DNA of 64,000 nt from Littorina saxatilis. Its lineage: Eukaryota > Mollusca > Gastropoda > Littorinimorpha > Littorinidae. Position numbers and translations under genes: made by a program. Location: assembly GCF_037325665.1 (NCBI RefSeq), contig NC_090248.1, positions 23,759,199-23,823,198 on the forward strand, in the 5' to 3' direction. Below, piece by piece: positions 34,083 to 44,990 of this stretch; position 1 is the stretch's first letter, and each line of letters begins with the position of its first letter. Below the pieces are notes generated by a model. That model saw nothing but the letters and a program-made list of their open reading frames with translations. It was not told the DNA's origin and did not search any database.

Positions 34083-36242
34083 TCACAAAGTGCAAACATC
34101 ACAAATTGCAGAAATTTGGCAGCACAAGCACAAGCACCAGCACGGGCAATGATTGCAGAAGTTATTGCAATTGGCACAATAGCCCTGCGGTTGTGTGGAG
34201 GAGCTGATTCCCGCTGAGGTCTGTGCATTTCTCTGGTAGCTCTGAGGCTGATAGGTCTGTAAAACACAAAGCATTGGACTACATGTGTGCACACACACAA
34301 CGAAGAACAAGAACAAAGATTGTATTGTCTGTTTAAAAACAAAAGTACAAAAAGATACCACACTTAGACAAATAAAGATACAAAATCTCTTTCTATCTCT
34401 GTCTTTTCCAGAAGACACACTTTCTTTCTTTATTTGGTGTTTAACGTTGTTTTCAACCACGAAGGTTATATCGCGACGTGGAAAGGGGGGGAGATGGGAT
34501 AGAGCCACTTGTTAATTGTTTCTTGTTCACAAAAGCACTAATCAAAAAATTGCTCCAGGGGCCTGCAACGTAGTACAATATATATTACCTTACTGGGAGA
34601 ATGCAAGTTTCCAGTACAAAGGACCTAACATTTCTTACATACTGCTTGACCAAAATCTTTACAAACATTGACTATATTCTATACAAGAAACACTCAACAA
34701 GGGTAAAAGGAGAAACAGAATCCGTTAGTCGCCTCTTACGACATGCTGGGGAGCATCGGGTAAATTCTTCCCCCTAACCCGCGGGGGGTACAGAAGACAC
34801 ACTTGCAGATGTATAATCACACACACACACACACACATGGGCATACGTTTGCACATCATCAGTAAAACTGAGACAGACACGCACATAAACAGACAGACAA
34901 ACTCACACACACACAGCCACCCCATTAATCATAAATGTAAAGACCGCGGCACGAGAACCGACAAGTTGCTTTTTGGGGTGGGTGGGGTGGGGGGTGATGG
35001 GGGTTGGGGGAGATAAAAATTGGAACTAACTAATCTCAGCATCACAAATACATGTATACATGTATCAGACAACACAGCTTACCATAACTGGCTGAAGCTC
35101 TTGCTCAGCGTAAGCACTGGTCATGGTATCTCCATCACTTCCGCTGTAGGGAGGGGGAGCGTCCTTTGGCATTGAATCCAGGGCAGAGACCCCTGGCCCC
35201 CGGGGCTGGATTGAGGTGGTGTCATAGTGGGTGTGTTCACCGTACATAGGGGGAGGAGATACATCTCTTTCGCCCGCCGTCTGAATATTGGTGAATGGTT
35301 GTTCTGCAGAAACAAAGCAAAAGTCTGAAATGTATGCTGTCTACTCACCCGTTGCATCATCACATCATTTTAAGTCTATGTAAACAGACCTTAACTTATG
35401 TAAATTACTAATACTATTACTTCTGATGTTTAGAAGAGCCGTTTGAGTGACACAGTTGAACTATTAAATAATAACACAATTTACAATAGCTTAGAAATTG
35501 ACAGTCAAATTAACAGTCACACCTTTGTTTTAAGGAAGCTAGAATTTAAAGGAAGTCTCTGAAAATAGATTTTAAAAATACGATTGTCCATGCGATCAAA
35601 ACTCTCTGCTTTCACATTTCAGCAGTTTTCTCATACAGCTGTATATAGCTATTCTGATGGACACGTGGGGGGATTCGGGGGCTGTGATTGGATGGTCTCG
35701 CACATCCCTTTTCCGATCATCAAAGCATAACGCTACGAAAGTTGGCCATTTTTGCCGATATCCAAACGATATCGGCAATAACAAAGACGCATGGTTCCGG
35801 TTTCTTCCACGTGTATAAAGTACACGCATACCTCGCCAGGCTTGTGTCTGTGGCTAGTCGACAGACGATGCAATTTGCTTTGTGTGTGTTTTTGTTGTTG
35901 CTTACTGTACATGACATACATTACGTGTAAAATCCAGTTCTTTAACTGGCAGCAAACCTTGCAAATTTCCAGAAGCTGCAATCTGAAGCGACCTATCTCT
36001 GATTTTTGCAGACGATCTCTCCAATCACCAATGTTTAACACAAAATCAGCAAACTCTCCTGTCACATAGAACGTCCATTGTGTAGTGCAATGTTGAAATG
36101 AAGTTACCGGTCTGAAACATTTCGTCGTTTCTTCTGAGACAATCCTTGTTCTCTTATCATCTACAGATTTACCGCAGTCTTCACCACGCGAATTCCCAAC
36201 AGAAGTCAGACTTTCGAACATACAATCTACGTAGGCAAGCAT
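34083..36242 (-). CDS. Unnamed PPxY protein with Cys-rich C-terminus
   Basis: Two well-supported minus-strand exons: 35303-35083 (starts xQPFTNIQTAGERD, contains VSPPPMYG and DAPPPYSG, ends ELQPVM) and 34256-34083 (starts TYQPQSYQRN, ends in TGA). Their junction is phase 0 with good donor and acceptor. The last 30 residues hold eleven cysteines in CxxC, CPCWC and CC arrangements. A phase-compatible first exon could be 36242-36173 (ATG..GAC TGC G|gtaaat), giving 154 residues, but this start is tentative. PPPY is a WW-domain ligand, and the Cys-rich tail may be palmitoylated or bind metal. The layout resembles small Cys-rich tail proteins such as CYSRT1, but I cannot name it. The intron between the two sure exons carries an (AAAG)n retroposon. 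Confidence 0.6.
34423..34790 (-). mobile_element. (AAAG)n-tailed retroposon, full-length copy
   Basis: On the minus strand it starts CCCCCCGCGGGTTAGGGGGA, carries GTAAGAGGCGACTAACGGAT and ends AACACCAAATAAAGAAAGAA. Target duplication CAGAAGACACACTT at 34409-34422 and 34791-34804 (14 bp). Sister copies are at 36702-36920, 53215-53270 and 59109-59480. No tRNA-like promoter seen at the head. Confidence 0.8.
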
Positions 36243-36467
36243 GATACGTCATAACGTCATATGATTCCTAAGATATTGACGTAATGCTAAGCATCCGGTT
36301 ATCTTGAGTTTTCTCCGTAATACATGTCCGTGGGTTTTTCAATGTTCGGTTATTTCCGTGGCTTCATGCAGAAAGGGAACCGTCGTCTGCAATCAATGAC
36401 ATGGACCATTCTGGTCCTTGTTGCTGACAAAAACATGATTTTAACACAGAATTTAATGTCAGAATAG

Positions 36468-36628
36468 CTATATAAACGCTATTGTGTTTTCATCGTAGCA
36501 ATAGGGTCCGATATTTAGACTCGAACAAGTATAATGCGACTCGTCTTCGACTCGTCGGCATTATACTTGTCTCGTCTAAATATCGGGCCCTATTGCTACG
36601 CTGAAAACACAATAGCTGTTAATATAGA
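36468..36628. repeat. Long hairpin (foldback), about 160 bp
   Basis: Arms GTAGCAATAGGG and CCCTATTGCTAC, AAGTATAATGC and GCATTATACTT, CTATTGTGTTTTCA and TGAAAACACAATAG pair over about 70 bp around a GACTCGTCTTCGACTCGTC centre. It resembles the hairpin at 32930-33072 in size, not in sequence. Upstream of the PPxY gene. Confidence 0.75.
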
Positions 36629-36701
36629 CTTTGGAGCCCAATATCAGACCCTCCCTCCGCTACATATCCATGAAATGTAGTTTAGTTTAGTTTACTTTAG
36701 T

Positions 36702-36920
36702 CTTTCTTTCTTTGGTGTTTAACGTCATTTTCAACCGTTCAAGGTTATATCGCGACGGGGAAAGGGGGGAGATGGGATAGAGCCACTTGTTAATTGTTTC
36801 TTGTTCACAAAAGCACTAATCAAAAAATTGCTCCAGGGGCTTGCAACGTAGTACAATATATGACCTTACTGGGAGAATGCAAGTTTCCAGTACAAAGGAC
36901 TTAACATTTCTTACATACAC
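36702..36920 (-). mobile_element. (AAAG)n-tailed retroposon, 5'-truncated
   Basis: Same 3' end as 34423-34790 but cut at CTTACATAC. Flanked by TTTACTTTAGT at 36691-36701 and 36921-36931 (11-bp target duplication). Confidence 0.75.
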
Positions 36921-37037
36921 TTTACTTTAGTTTGTGGGGACATATATTGTGTAGGCCGAAAGGCCCATAATCGTCCCATCAATATTTGTTCAACATTTTT
37001 GTTTTCATTTGGTCTGCATTACTTGTTCAGGATATTT

Positions 37038-38232
37038 AATTCATGTTCAATTCACTCATCAAAATCAAATTTCATTGTTAAAATTTGGATATCATCATCC
37101 AACCGGTTTTTGAAGGAGTTAACAGTTTGTGCTTTTTTAACAGTAGGTGCAAGTGCATTCCAAAGGGGTGAGGTTCTGTTAATAAAAGCATTCTTCCTCA
37201 AATTTGTTTTACAATGTTCAATATAAATCTTGTCAATGTCATTTCTGGTCTTATCATATTCAGCAAAGCTGAAAATGTTTTCCCTTTCCACATCGTCAAC
37301 TCTACTAACAATTTTAAACATCTGAATTAAATCACCTCTACGACTTCTAAATTTCAGTGATGGTAGGTCCAGAATATGAAGTCTCTCAATTGTCCATTCT
37401 TTTAAATCCTTTAATAGGCGTGTCGCCCTCCTTTGAACTCTTTCCAAGGCAATAGATTGCCGTTTTAAAAATGGGGACCATACCAAATTACCATATTCCA
37501 AATGTGACCTAATTAACGATTTATACAATTTAAGAAAAGAGTCTTTATTCAAGTGATCGAAACTCCTTCTTATAAGTTATAATAGCAATCATTTTCTTAT
37601 TACATGTAATTGCATTTTGTATTATATATATATATATATATATATAATATGAACATCAAATTTCAAAACATTATCAAAAGTCACTCCAAGGTCTTTTACT
37701 GTTGGGGATGACTATGGTTAACGTCTGATTTTATAATTTCATTCCCAGGGTTTTTCTGGCTTCTGGCCAATATGCATCACTTTGCATTTGGACACATTAA
37801 AATACAAATTCCACGTGTCTGACCAGGCTTGCAATTTCAACAAATCATTTTGTATTATTTCACTGTTTTCGGTTGTACATGTATTATAGATCTTTGTATC
37901 GTCAGCAAAAGTTTTACATACACTTGAAATATGCGTCTGGTAGGTCATTTATAAAAAAAATTAAAAAGTACGGGTTCGAGAATACGTGCCTTGGGGAATA
38001 CCACTTAGAACATTAGCAGTTTGCTACAGCTTATCTCCAAAGTACGGGTTCGAGAATACGTGCCTTGGGGAATACCACTTAGAACATTAGCAGTTTGCTA
38101 CAGCTTATCTCCAACTCTCACTCTCTGTACTCTATGCTTGATAAATCTCTTATCTAATCATTGACTATACCTGTAATGCCGTAGGCCTCAAGCTTAATCA
38201 ATAAACGTTCATGAGGGACAGAATCAAAAGCT
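37038..38232 (-). mobile_element. CR1/jockey-group LINE remnant
   Basis: The minus strand reads, in broken frames: KAFDSVPHERLL near 38215, SGIPQGT near 38000, FADDTKIYNT with LQAWSDTWNLYFN and SKCKVMHIG (37948-37739), then 37552-37052 with SLIRSHLEYGNLVWSP, ERVQRRATRLL and TSPLWNALAPTVKKA. It is the 3' part of a reverse transcriptase ORF, with several stops and frameshifts and a 74-bp tandem duplication across the motif B region. No endonuclease or 5' half. Confidence 0.8.
37967..38114. repeat. 74-bp tandem duplication inside the LINE remnant
   Basis: AGTACGGGTTCGAGAATACG begins two near-identical 74-bp units at 37967 and 38041. A late event, since the units hardly differ. Confidence 0.85.
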
Positions 38233-38909
38233 TTCAAAATTTCTAAAATGTATCATTCTAAGCAAGGGAAATCTTGGTCACCTGTTTCCGGGGTACCCAT
38301 GGACTATCTCAGTCTAGTTCTCACTGGCCAGCAGCAGAAAATCACAAATTCTGTCAGTGTCAGCCTCTGAGTCGGAGCTTGATCGTCTGCTACCTGTGGT
38401 GGGGGTGGTTGCTAGACTGGCCAATTATCATCTGCACTTCCAAATGTCTTGCCGGGGAGTGTTTGCCTATCCCTCGCAAGACTTTTGCTGATATTGTAGT
38501 GAAAGCCGAGCTGTAAACATATAACAAGACAGACATTTCACGCATGCATTCTATCGCTCCGATGTACATGAAAACACACGTGGTAAAAGGCAGCACCCAA
38601 GCCCAGCTCGGAAAGTGCTGCTAGATAAAAGACGTATTTAAAACGCCGCCCGGGGCTTGTAAGGCGGTGCGTCCCGCTGTCTCTGTACAGAACCTTCAAA
38701 TCAACCCTAACATTATCCAACTATTTAAGTGATTTGAAACATATTAAAGCTAGAAATCTTCTGATTAAACTTAGATTGGGAGTATCTCCTCTGAAAGTGC
38801 ATCGATTCGCTTTAATTTAAATGCAACCTCCGCTGATTTATCTTGTCCATTTTGTTGTGGCAGTGTTGAAGATGAAGTCCACTTTGTTTTAGTATGCCCT
38901 AAATATGCT

Positions 38910-41900
38910 TCTTCTTCTTTTCTTCTTTTCGATCGCCGATCACACTTGGAGTCCAGATCTTGAGATATAATTAGTGGTCCTCTGCAGCGCAGCCACTGGC
39001 CCGTACAGCTTGTTGTGCAGGGACTCCGGCAATGGCCAGATTTCCTCTCTCAGCACCTGGTGGTTCCTGCAGTCTCGTAGGATGTGGGCCGTGTCCTGCT
39101 CTGCTTCTCCACAAGAACACATGGGGGAGGGCACAACATGCAGCTTCCCGTGGAGATGCTGGTTAAGTCTGTTGTGTCCCGTTCTCAGGCGGAAGATGAC
39201 CACCTGCTGTGGTCTGGATAGCAGGTGGTAGCTGTCCTGTGGCTGGGGCGTCCTGTGCAGAGACTTAATGATGGTCTTCATCTCTGTCAGGCTCACAGGG
39301 TTGTTCTCTTGCTCATCTTCTGCACCCAGCTTTGCCATCCTGTCCGCCTCTTCGTTTCCTTGTACACCACAGTGGGAGGGGATCCATTGCAGTACTGTCC
39401 TCAGGCTCTTGATGTTGTGTAGAGCGTGTTCCAGCTGAGGCAGTTTGCTACTGGTCATTGCTTGTAGTACTGACAGAGCGTCAGTCAGGAAGACCACCTG
39501 GTTGTCATGGTTGACTCTGTCGTTGATGGTGTATGCTGCATGGATCAGTGCTTGTACCTCAGCTCTGTAGTTTGTACAGTGGAGGCCTGTTGGTATAGCC
39601 TCTGCTTGCCTCTCTCCACTGGGGTACTGGACATACACCCCTGCTCCTCCATTTTTGACGGCCTCTGTGGCTGACCCATCAGTATACACCCGTATCCATG
39701 CTTCTTGGGGGTACCTTTCTTCAAGCATGGCAAGAGTCAGGGCTTTTTTCGTCGCATTGCTCTGCTCGTCCTTTGTTGTGAGGTAGGGGACACTGGTCTG
39801 TATGTCCAGGTTTCCTTGTCTGTCTTCCCGGGGAGGGGCGTCAAGGGAGAAAGATGGTGGCTCCACTAGCTCTGGCATCTCTGTCTGATGTTTCTTCTGC
39901 AAAGCCCTTGCCTCCAGAGCGAAGCTCGATCTTTTCAGCCTGCCTAAGGACATCTTCTTGAGTCTGTCACTCATTGGATGGTCATGAGTGCACTGGTACT
40001 TGGTGGCTTGTACCATTGTTTTGCAGTCTCGCCTTTTGCTCAGTGGAGGAATGCCAGTCACCTGTTCCATCTTCTGTACGGGTGTTGATTTCATTGCGCC
40101 CGTGATGATTCTCAGCGCTTGGTTCTGTACTTTGTCTAGGGCCTGCTGGTGTGTCTTGGCTGCTGTTGCCCAAGAGCTTGATCCGTACTCGAGGTGCGGT
40201 CGTACAGTCCCCTGGTAGACTGTTTTCAGGATCTTCTCGTTTGCACCCCAGTGTGATCCTGCCAGCTTCCGCATGATGTTTAGTTTTTTCCTGGCCTTTC
40301 CCTCTGCATTCATGATGTGTTGTTTCCAGGTCATGCGCTTGTCATAGGTGACCCCCAGGTATGTTTGCTGGTCTTCAAATTTCAGGGGTGTGTCCCCCAA
40401 GGTCAGTTTGCCAGGTGTCGCTTTGGCAGAAAGTGTGAAGAGAGTGGCAGTGGTCTTCTCCCTGTTGATGGTCACACACCAGTCTTCCGCCCACGCTGCA
40501 ACCTTTCCTAGGGCAAGTTGCATCCTGTAGGTTGCTGTGGTTGCATACTCTTCCGAGCACCAGAGAACAAGGTCATCAGCATACAGTGCCGCTTGGACTC
40601 CTTTGGGCAACTCTGGTACCAGGTCGTTAATGAAGAGTATGAATAGCGTGGGGGAGAGTACTCCTCCCTGTGGAACTCCTTGGCGTAGTAGCACCTTTCG
40701 GCCACAGTGACCGTCCACCAGCACTCTGGCCTTTCGGTTGTGCAGGTACGACTTGGTCCACTGGTACATGTTGCCTTTGACGCCGGAACGTAGGAGCTTC
40801 ACAAGGAGTCCATCTTTCCAGACCTTGTCGAAGGCCTTCTGCAGATCAATGAAGGTGGCCAGGGTGACCTTCTGGGCCTGGTAAGCATCCTCTATGACCT
40901 GGCTAAGGTGTGTTGTCTGGTCCTCCGTACTTCTGTGCTGTCGGAAGCCGGCTTGTTCTGGGACGATGATGCTTTCTGATTCCAGGTACAGCTGCAGGCG
41001 CTGGTTGATAATGCGCTCCATGGTTTTGCATACGCAGCTTGTCAGGCTGATGGGTCGGTAGCTCAGGGTTTTGGTCTTGTTTTTCCCTTTCTTTAAAACT
41101 GGGATCATCCTGGCTTCCTTCCAGCACTGAGGTACCTGTCCCTGTCTCCAGCTGAGGTTGAAGATGCCCAGTAGTTTCTGGAGGGCCGAGTTGCCTATGT
41201 GTTGCAACATCTCATTCGTAATGTTGTCTGGACCTGGAGACTTCTTCTTTTTGAGCTTCTTGATGGCATTCTTCAGCTCGGCCATGGTGATGTCTTGTTG
41301 CATGGCATCCTGCACGTTTCTTTCTGTTCTTTCTCTAATTTCTGTTCTGACTTCCTTTTGTAGAGGCAGGGGTATGGTGGTGTCGCTTTCTCCCCGATAT
41401 GCTTGGGCGAAAGCATTGGCAGCGGCTTTTCCAGTGAGTGTTCTTCCTTCCTCCTCCAGGGTGATCTTCTGTCCCTTGTTGCCCTCTTCATTCAGTGCTC
41501 TTGTAAGTTTCCAGAGCTTTGTTGTGTCTTTTTCCATATTCAGCCCTGCCGTCTTTTCTCTCCAGCCTCTTCTCTTGCACTCTAGCTTTGTCTTCAGATG
41601 TTTTGCTTTGCTTTCTTGGAGTTTGATGTTGTTCTCCTGGCTAGGGTTCGTCTCTGCCTCTTCTCTCATTCTTGTGAGTGCATCGTGCGTCTTCTGCAGC
41701 TCATCGGACCAGTATGGGATGTAGTCCTTCCTCACTCCACGTGGGATGCTGTCCTTGGCTGCCTGGATTATGCTAGCATTGAACTCCTTTATCACGTTGT
41801 TGATGTTTCTCCCCTCTGTTTCTATGGCTCTGGTCAGCTCATTTGTTCGTATGTTGAACAGTCCCCACTTTGCCTTTTTGTAGTTCCATCTCGGGTGTTG

Positions 41901-43047
41901 TGGATGCTCAGATGCTGAGTCTCTACTGATGGTAAGGAGAACTGGGCGATGGTCGCTTCCACCCAGCTGTTCATCCACTTTTCTTGAGATGGTTTTGTGG
42001 ATGTCATCCGTGCACAATGCCAGGTCTGGTGTTGTTGTTGAGTGCCAGCGGCGCGAGTAGAAGGTAGACGGATCTGTGGGGTCGTTGACAAGGATCAGGT
42101 GGTTGTCGTCCTGCCAAGATTCAATGTCTTCTCCTCGCCTGTCTAGTGTTTTATACCCCCAACTCTGGGACTGGCTGTTAAAGTCTCCAGCGATGAGGAA
42201 GCCGCTGTCAGGGACCTGGATTGTGTCAAGCGACAGCATCTTGTCGTTGGGGCAGTAGTAGTTGACGATGTTCATCTTGCTGTCATTGGTCGTTATCTTG
42301 ACTTCTATGTACTCTGCTTCTTCCATGTATCTGTTGGTTTCACTGGCATTTATGTTGTTCCTGACCAGAGTCATCACTCCTCCTTTCTTCCTCCCTTGTC
42401 GGTCACTCCTGAACACCTGGTACCCTCTGATCTTAAAGGGCTTCCCTTCTTGCAGGTGTGTTTCCTGAATGCAGCAGATGTTGATGCTGTTTTCATAGAG
42501 GAAGTGCTCTAATTCTTCCTTCTTATTGGATACCCCCTCTGCATTCCAATGCATGATGTTAATAGTGGGGTTGTCCTTGGCTCTGCTGTTTTTCCGGCCA
42601 GTCGCTTTCCTTTCTCGTCCCCTGGCTCCACAAGACGAGATGAAGGGACCTCCAGTAGCTGAGGGTGGACTCCTTTGAGGCGCGGAGCCCGGCGCTGCAC
42701 CTGCCTGGTGGATCCTCACAGGGCGAGCACCATTACTGTCAATTCTGTCTCCAAGTGTCATAATGGCAGTTGATGCGTAGTGTTGTGGTTTGTTGGAGTG
42801 CGCCGTGCGGCCCAACACATACGTCTTCAGCACTCGAGGTTTCTGTCAGGGTTACCTCACCCTTAGCTCATGGCCCAAGGACCTGCCCTGTGAGCACAAG
42901 GTTGGTCCATATTAGTCTGGCCTCTACCTTTCGACCTGTCCAGCTTGGGAAGCCCTGCCAGGAGTTTACACTCCCGCTGGCATAGCTCTTAGGGTCACCG
43001 AGACACGCAAACCACCACACCACGTTAAGGAATGGACCATGTGGTGG
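38910..43047 (-). mobile_element. Intact-ORF LINE of the I supergroup with RNase H
   Basis: Flanked by CCTAAATATGCT at 38898-38909 and 43048-43059, a 12-bp target duplication. On the minus strand it has about 210 bp of leader, one long ORF (42833-38940), and a short GAA-rich tail at 38910-38935. No separate ORF1 is seen, so it is either a single-ORF element or 5'-truncated upstream of ORF2. The leader is tidy rather than random, which favours a complete element. Confidence 0.85.
38940..42833 (-). CDS. LINE ORF2: endonuclease, reverse transcriptase, RNase H
   Basis: A 1297-codon uninterrupted ORF. Residues 91-300 form an AP-like endonuclease (NAEGVS 97-102, QETH 123-126, GDFN 216-219, SDHRP 293-297). 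Residues about 540-830 are the reverse transcriptase (SYRPISLT 591-598, FIDLQKAFDKVW 661-672, GVPQGGVLSP 719-728, YADD 751-754). Residues 1046-1170 are an RNase H with D1052 (TDGS), E1092 (YRAE), D1118 (TDAL) and D1164 (NEEAD). A Cys/His knuckle follows (C1239, C1241, H1250, C1255). Endonuclease plus RT plus C-terminal RNase H is the layout of the I supergroup (I, Nimb, LOA and relatives). All catalytic residues seem present, so the insertion is probably young. The true start could lie downstream of the first ATG, since residues 1-88 are low in recognisable structure. Confidence 0.93.
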   Translation of the reverse strand: MLKTYVLGRTAHSNKPQHYASTAIMTLGDRIDSNGARPVRIHQAGAAPGSAPQRSPPSATGGPFISSCGARGRERKATGRKNSRAKDNPTINIMHWNAEGVSNKKEELEHFLYENSINICCIQETHLQEGKPFKIRGYQVFRSDRQGRKKGGVMTLVRNNINASETNRYMEEAEYIEVKITTNDSKMNIVNYYCPNDKMLSLDTIQVPDSGFLIAGDFNSQSQSWGYKTLDRRGEDIESWQDDNHLILVNDPTDPSTFYSRRWHSTTTPDLALCTDDIHKTISRKVDEQLGGSDHRPVLLTISRDSASEHPQHPRWNYKKAKWGLFNIRTNELTRAIETEGRNINNVIKEFNASIIQAAKDSIPRGVRKDYIPYWSDELQKTHDALTRMREEAETNPSQENNIKLQESKAKHLKTKLECKRRGWREKTAGLNMEKDTTKLWKLTRALNEEGNKGQKITLEEEGRTLTGKAAANAFAQAYRGESDTTIPLPLQKEVRTEIRERTERNVQDAMQQDITMAELKNAIKKLKKKKSPGPDNITNEMLQHIGNSALQKLLGIFNLSWRQGQVPQCWKEARMIPVLKKGKNKTKTLSYRPISLTSCVCKTMERIINQRLQLYLESESIIVPEQAGFRQHRSTEDQTTHLSQVIEDAYQAQKVTLATFIDLQKAFDKVWKDGLLVKLLRSGVKGNMYQWTKSYLHNRKARVLVDGHCGRKVLLRQGVPQGGVLSPTLFILFINDLVPELPKGVQAALYADDLVLWCSEEYATTATYRMQLALGKVAAWAEDWCVTINREKTTATLFTLSAKATPGKLTLGDTPLKFEDQQTYLGVTYDKRMTWKQHIMNAEGKARKKLNIMRKLAGSHWGANEKILKTVYQGTVRPHLEYGSSSWATAAKTHQQALDKVQNQALRIITGAMKSTPVQKMEQVTGIPPLSKRRDCKTMVQATKYQCTHDHPMSDRLKKMSLGRLKRSSFALEARALQKKHQTEMPELVEPPSFSLDAPPREDRQGNLDIQTSVPYLTTKDEQSNATKKALTLAMLEERYPQEAWIRVYTDGSATEAVKNGGAGVYVQYPSGERQAEAIPTGLHCTNYRAEVQALIHAAYTINDRVNHDNQVVFLTDALSVLQAMTSSKLPQLEHALHNIKSLRTVLQWIPSHCGVQGNEEADRMAKLGAEDEQENNPVSLTEMKTIIKSLHRTPQPQDSYHLLSRPQQVVIFRLRTGHNRLNQHLHGKLHVVPSPMCSCGEAEQDTAHILRDCRNHQVLREEIWPLPESLHNKLYGPVAALQRTTNYISRSGLQV

Positions 43048-43452
43048 CCTAAATATGCTGAGTTGAGAGAATATTATATTCCACGAAAATACACTAGAAT
43101 CCCATCATTGTTTAAATTAACCATGCTGTTTTCAAACACTAGTAAGCCGATATTGCTACGTTTTTCTACATTTGTCATGAAGGCGCTTTCCATTCGTAAT
43201 CCATAATCCGTAAACGAAACAGGGCGATACTAGTAGGATGTTCTTGTTTTTGTTCACTATGTGCATTTGTATGCTGGTGCTTGAGATGTGCTCATCTCCA
43301 TGAAAAGGGCCCAAGGCCTACTCATTAAAACATTCAGACTTCAGACTTCAGACTTCTCTCTCTCTCTCGCATGATACCGTATATACATACACGGATGTTT
43401 TTCTGTGTGTGAGTTTGTGTGTACGATACCGTGTGTACGTATGCGTTTGTGC

Positions 43453-43467
43453 GTGTGCGTGTGTAAT

Positions 43468-43529
<62 letters not shown>
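43453..43529. repeat. (GA)n microsatellite
   Basis: About 38 GA units ending in GCGCGG; preceded by GT-rich text from 43400. Part of a 43060-46900 stretch with no genes. Confidence 0.9.
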
Positions 43530-43533
<4 letters not shown>

Positions 43534-43984
43534 GTAATTGAATTTGCCTTTTACCGAATGAAAACTATTGTCAAAAACAGTGCATTAAGAACTAAAACCA
43601 ACCAACCATGAAATAAAAAGCACCCTCCATCCCTCTCTCTCTCTCTCCGTTAACTGTCTCTCTCTTCCGCTTTCTCGCTCTTTCTCTGTCTGTCTGTCTG
43701 TCTGTCAATCCCCCCCCTCTCTCCCTCCCTCTCTAATTTCATAAAAGAATTTGGGAGAGAAGAAAAGGTTTCAATATCCTCGGTTATACCTTGTGTCAAT
43801 ATTTGTATTTAAAATAATATGCAATAACACTGTCTTACAGTTTGTCAAAAACAAAGCCCTTTTTTTCTAAACAGATCAAAACCCAAAAGAAACAACTGAA
43901 AATCATGCAGAGACTTTCTTCCAAAAAGTACAAATCTCTGGCAAAGTGAAAGGAACAACCGAAAATAACAAAATATTCCTTCAG

Positions 43985-44018
43985 AGAGAGCGAGAGAGAG
44001 AGAGAGAGAGAAAGAAAA

Positions 44019-44056
<38 letters not shown>

Positions 44057-44090
44057 GGAGAGAGAGAGAGAAGGAGAGAGAGACAGGGGA
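43985..44090. repeat. (GA)n-rich microsatellite
   Basis: GA units interrupted by AAAG and GGAG. Confidence 0.85.
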
Positions 44091-44286
44091 CAAGTTTCTC
44101 ACAGGTCATCATGCCTTCTTTCTTTGCGATTGAAGATACATTTTGATTGCTAATTTTCATCTTTCTTACACTTTTGAAGAAAGTTTTAAAGGGATTGGAA
44201 TTCAAAATAAAGGGCGTTTGACTCATACATAGCATTGCCTTCTTTGAACTGCACAGACGTTTGTGTGTTCAACAACATCACAGATG

Positions 44287-44590
44287 AGAAAAGTTGAGTC
44301 AACTGGGCAGGGGTGGGAATAGGGGTGGGAGAAAAGTTGAGTCAACTGGGCAGGGGTGGGAATAGGGGTGGGAGAAAAGTTGAGTCAACTGGGCAGGGGT
44401 GGGAATAGGGGTGGGAGAAAAGTTGAGTCAACTGGGCAGGGGTGGGAATAGGGATGGGAGAAAAGTTGAGTCAACTGGGCAGGGGTGGGAATAGGGGTGG
44501 GAGAAAAGTTCAGTCAACTGGGCAGGGGTGGGAATAGGGGTGGGAGAAAAGTTCAGTCAACTGGGCAGGGGTGGGAATAGGGGTGGGTTG
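44287..44590. repeat. 43-bp minisatellite, seven units
   Basis: Units start at 44291, 44334, 44377, 44420, 44463, 44506 and 44549, exactly 43 bp apart, each AAGTTGAGTCAACTGGGCAG followed by GGGTGGGAATAGGGGTGGGAG. Units 6 and 7 share AAGTTCAGTC; unit 4 has GGGATGGG. Confidence 0.95.
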
Positions 44591-44990
44591 AAGAGTGGCA
44601 TATTTGAAAGAAGAGAGGAAGTGCACCAGAGAAAAATATATGCGTTAGTAGTTCCAGGAAGGCAATATGCCACATACATTCCAAGCAAACGTGAGCCGAG
44701 TGAGATGATGAATAAAGAAACATGTATCCTTGTGTGAAACTGTTCATAATGCATGGGACACATTTTGAAAAACTGAAGCAGAACTTATAGAAACGCACAA
44801 AATATGTTGGTATGTGGACATATTTGGACGAGAAAGGTGGACGGAGGATCTGCAAGAGCACAGTAATGAGGAGCCCGTTTAGACCTCAGTAAAATGTTAA
44901 TTTGGTATTCACATTTGACAGACAAAAGTTCGTTACATTGCCCTGGTGTTTGTTTTGGGATGGAGTTGAAGAAAAGGGCAGTGAAGCTAA

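Larger units (their letters stand above)
38690..43207 (+). mobile_element. LINE 3' fragment, split by a younger LINE
   Basis: The left half (38690-38909) and right half (43060-43207) together read in one frame across a single copy of the 12-bp duplication: CPFCCGSVEDEVHFVLVCPK then YAELREYYIPRKYTRIPSLF, ending ALSIRNP and a stop. This is the zinc-knuckle-like tail of a LINE ORF2 (CxxC..H....C). One frameshift near 38807 shows it was already decayed. The younger element 38910-43047 lies between the halves on the opposite strand. Confidence 0.75.

Noticed and set aside
35733-36242. Long minus-strand ORF upstream of the PPxY gene as a single coding exon
   Set aside because: Beyond about 36173 the reading has no recognisable family and its frame does not fit the acceptor at 35303; only the first 70 bp are kept, as a tentative exon.
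39225-42985. Plus-strand ORFs opposite the long LINE ORF (up to 188 codons)
   Set aside because: Shadows of the 1297-codon minus-strand ORF; no domains and no codon structure of their own.
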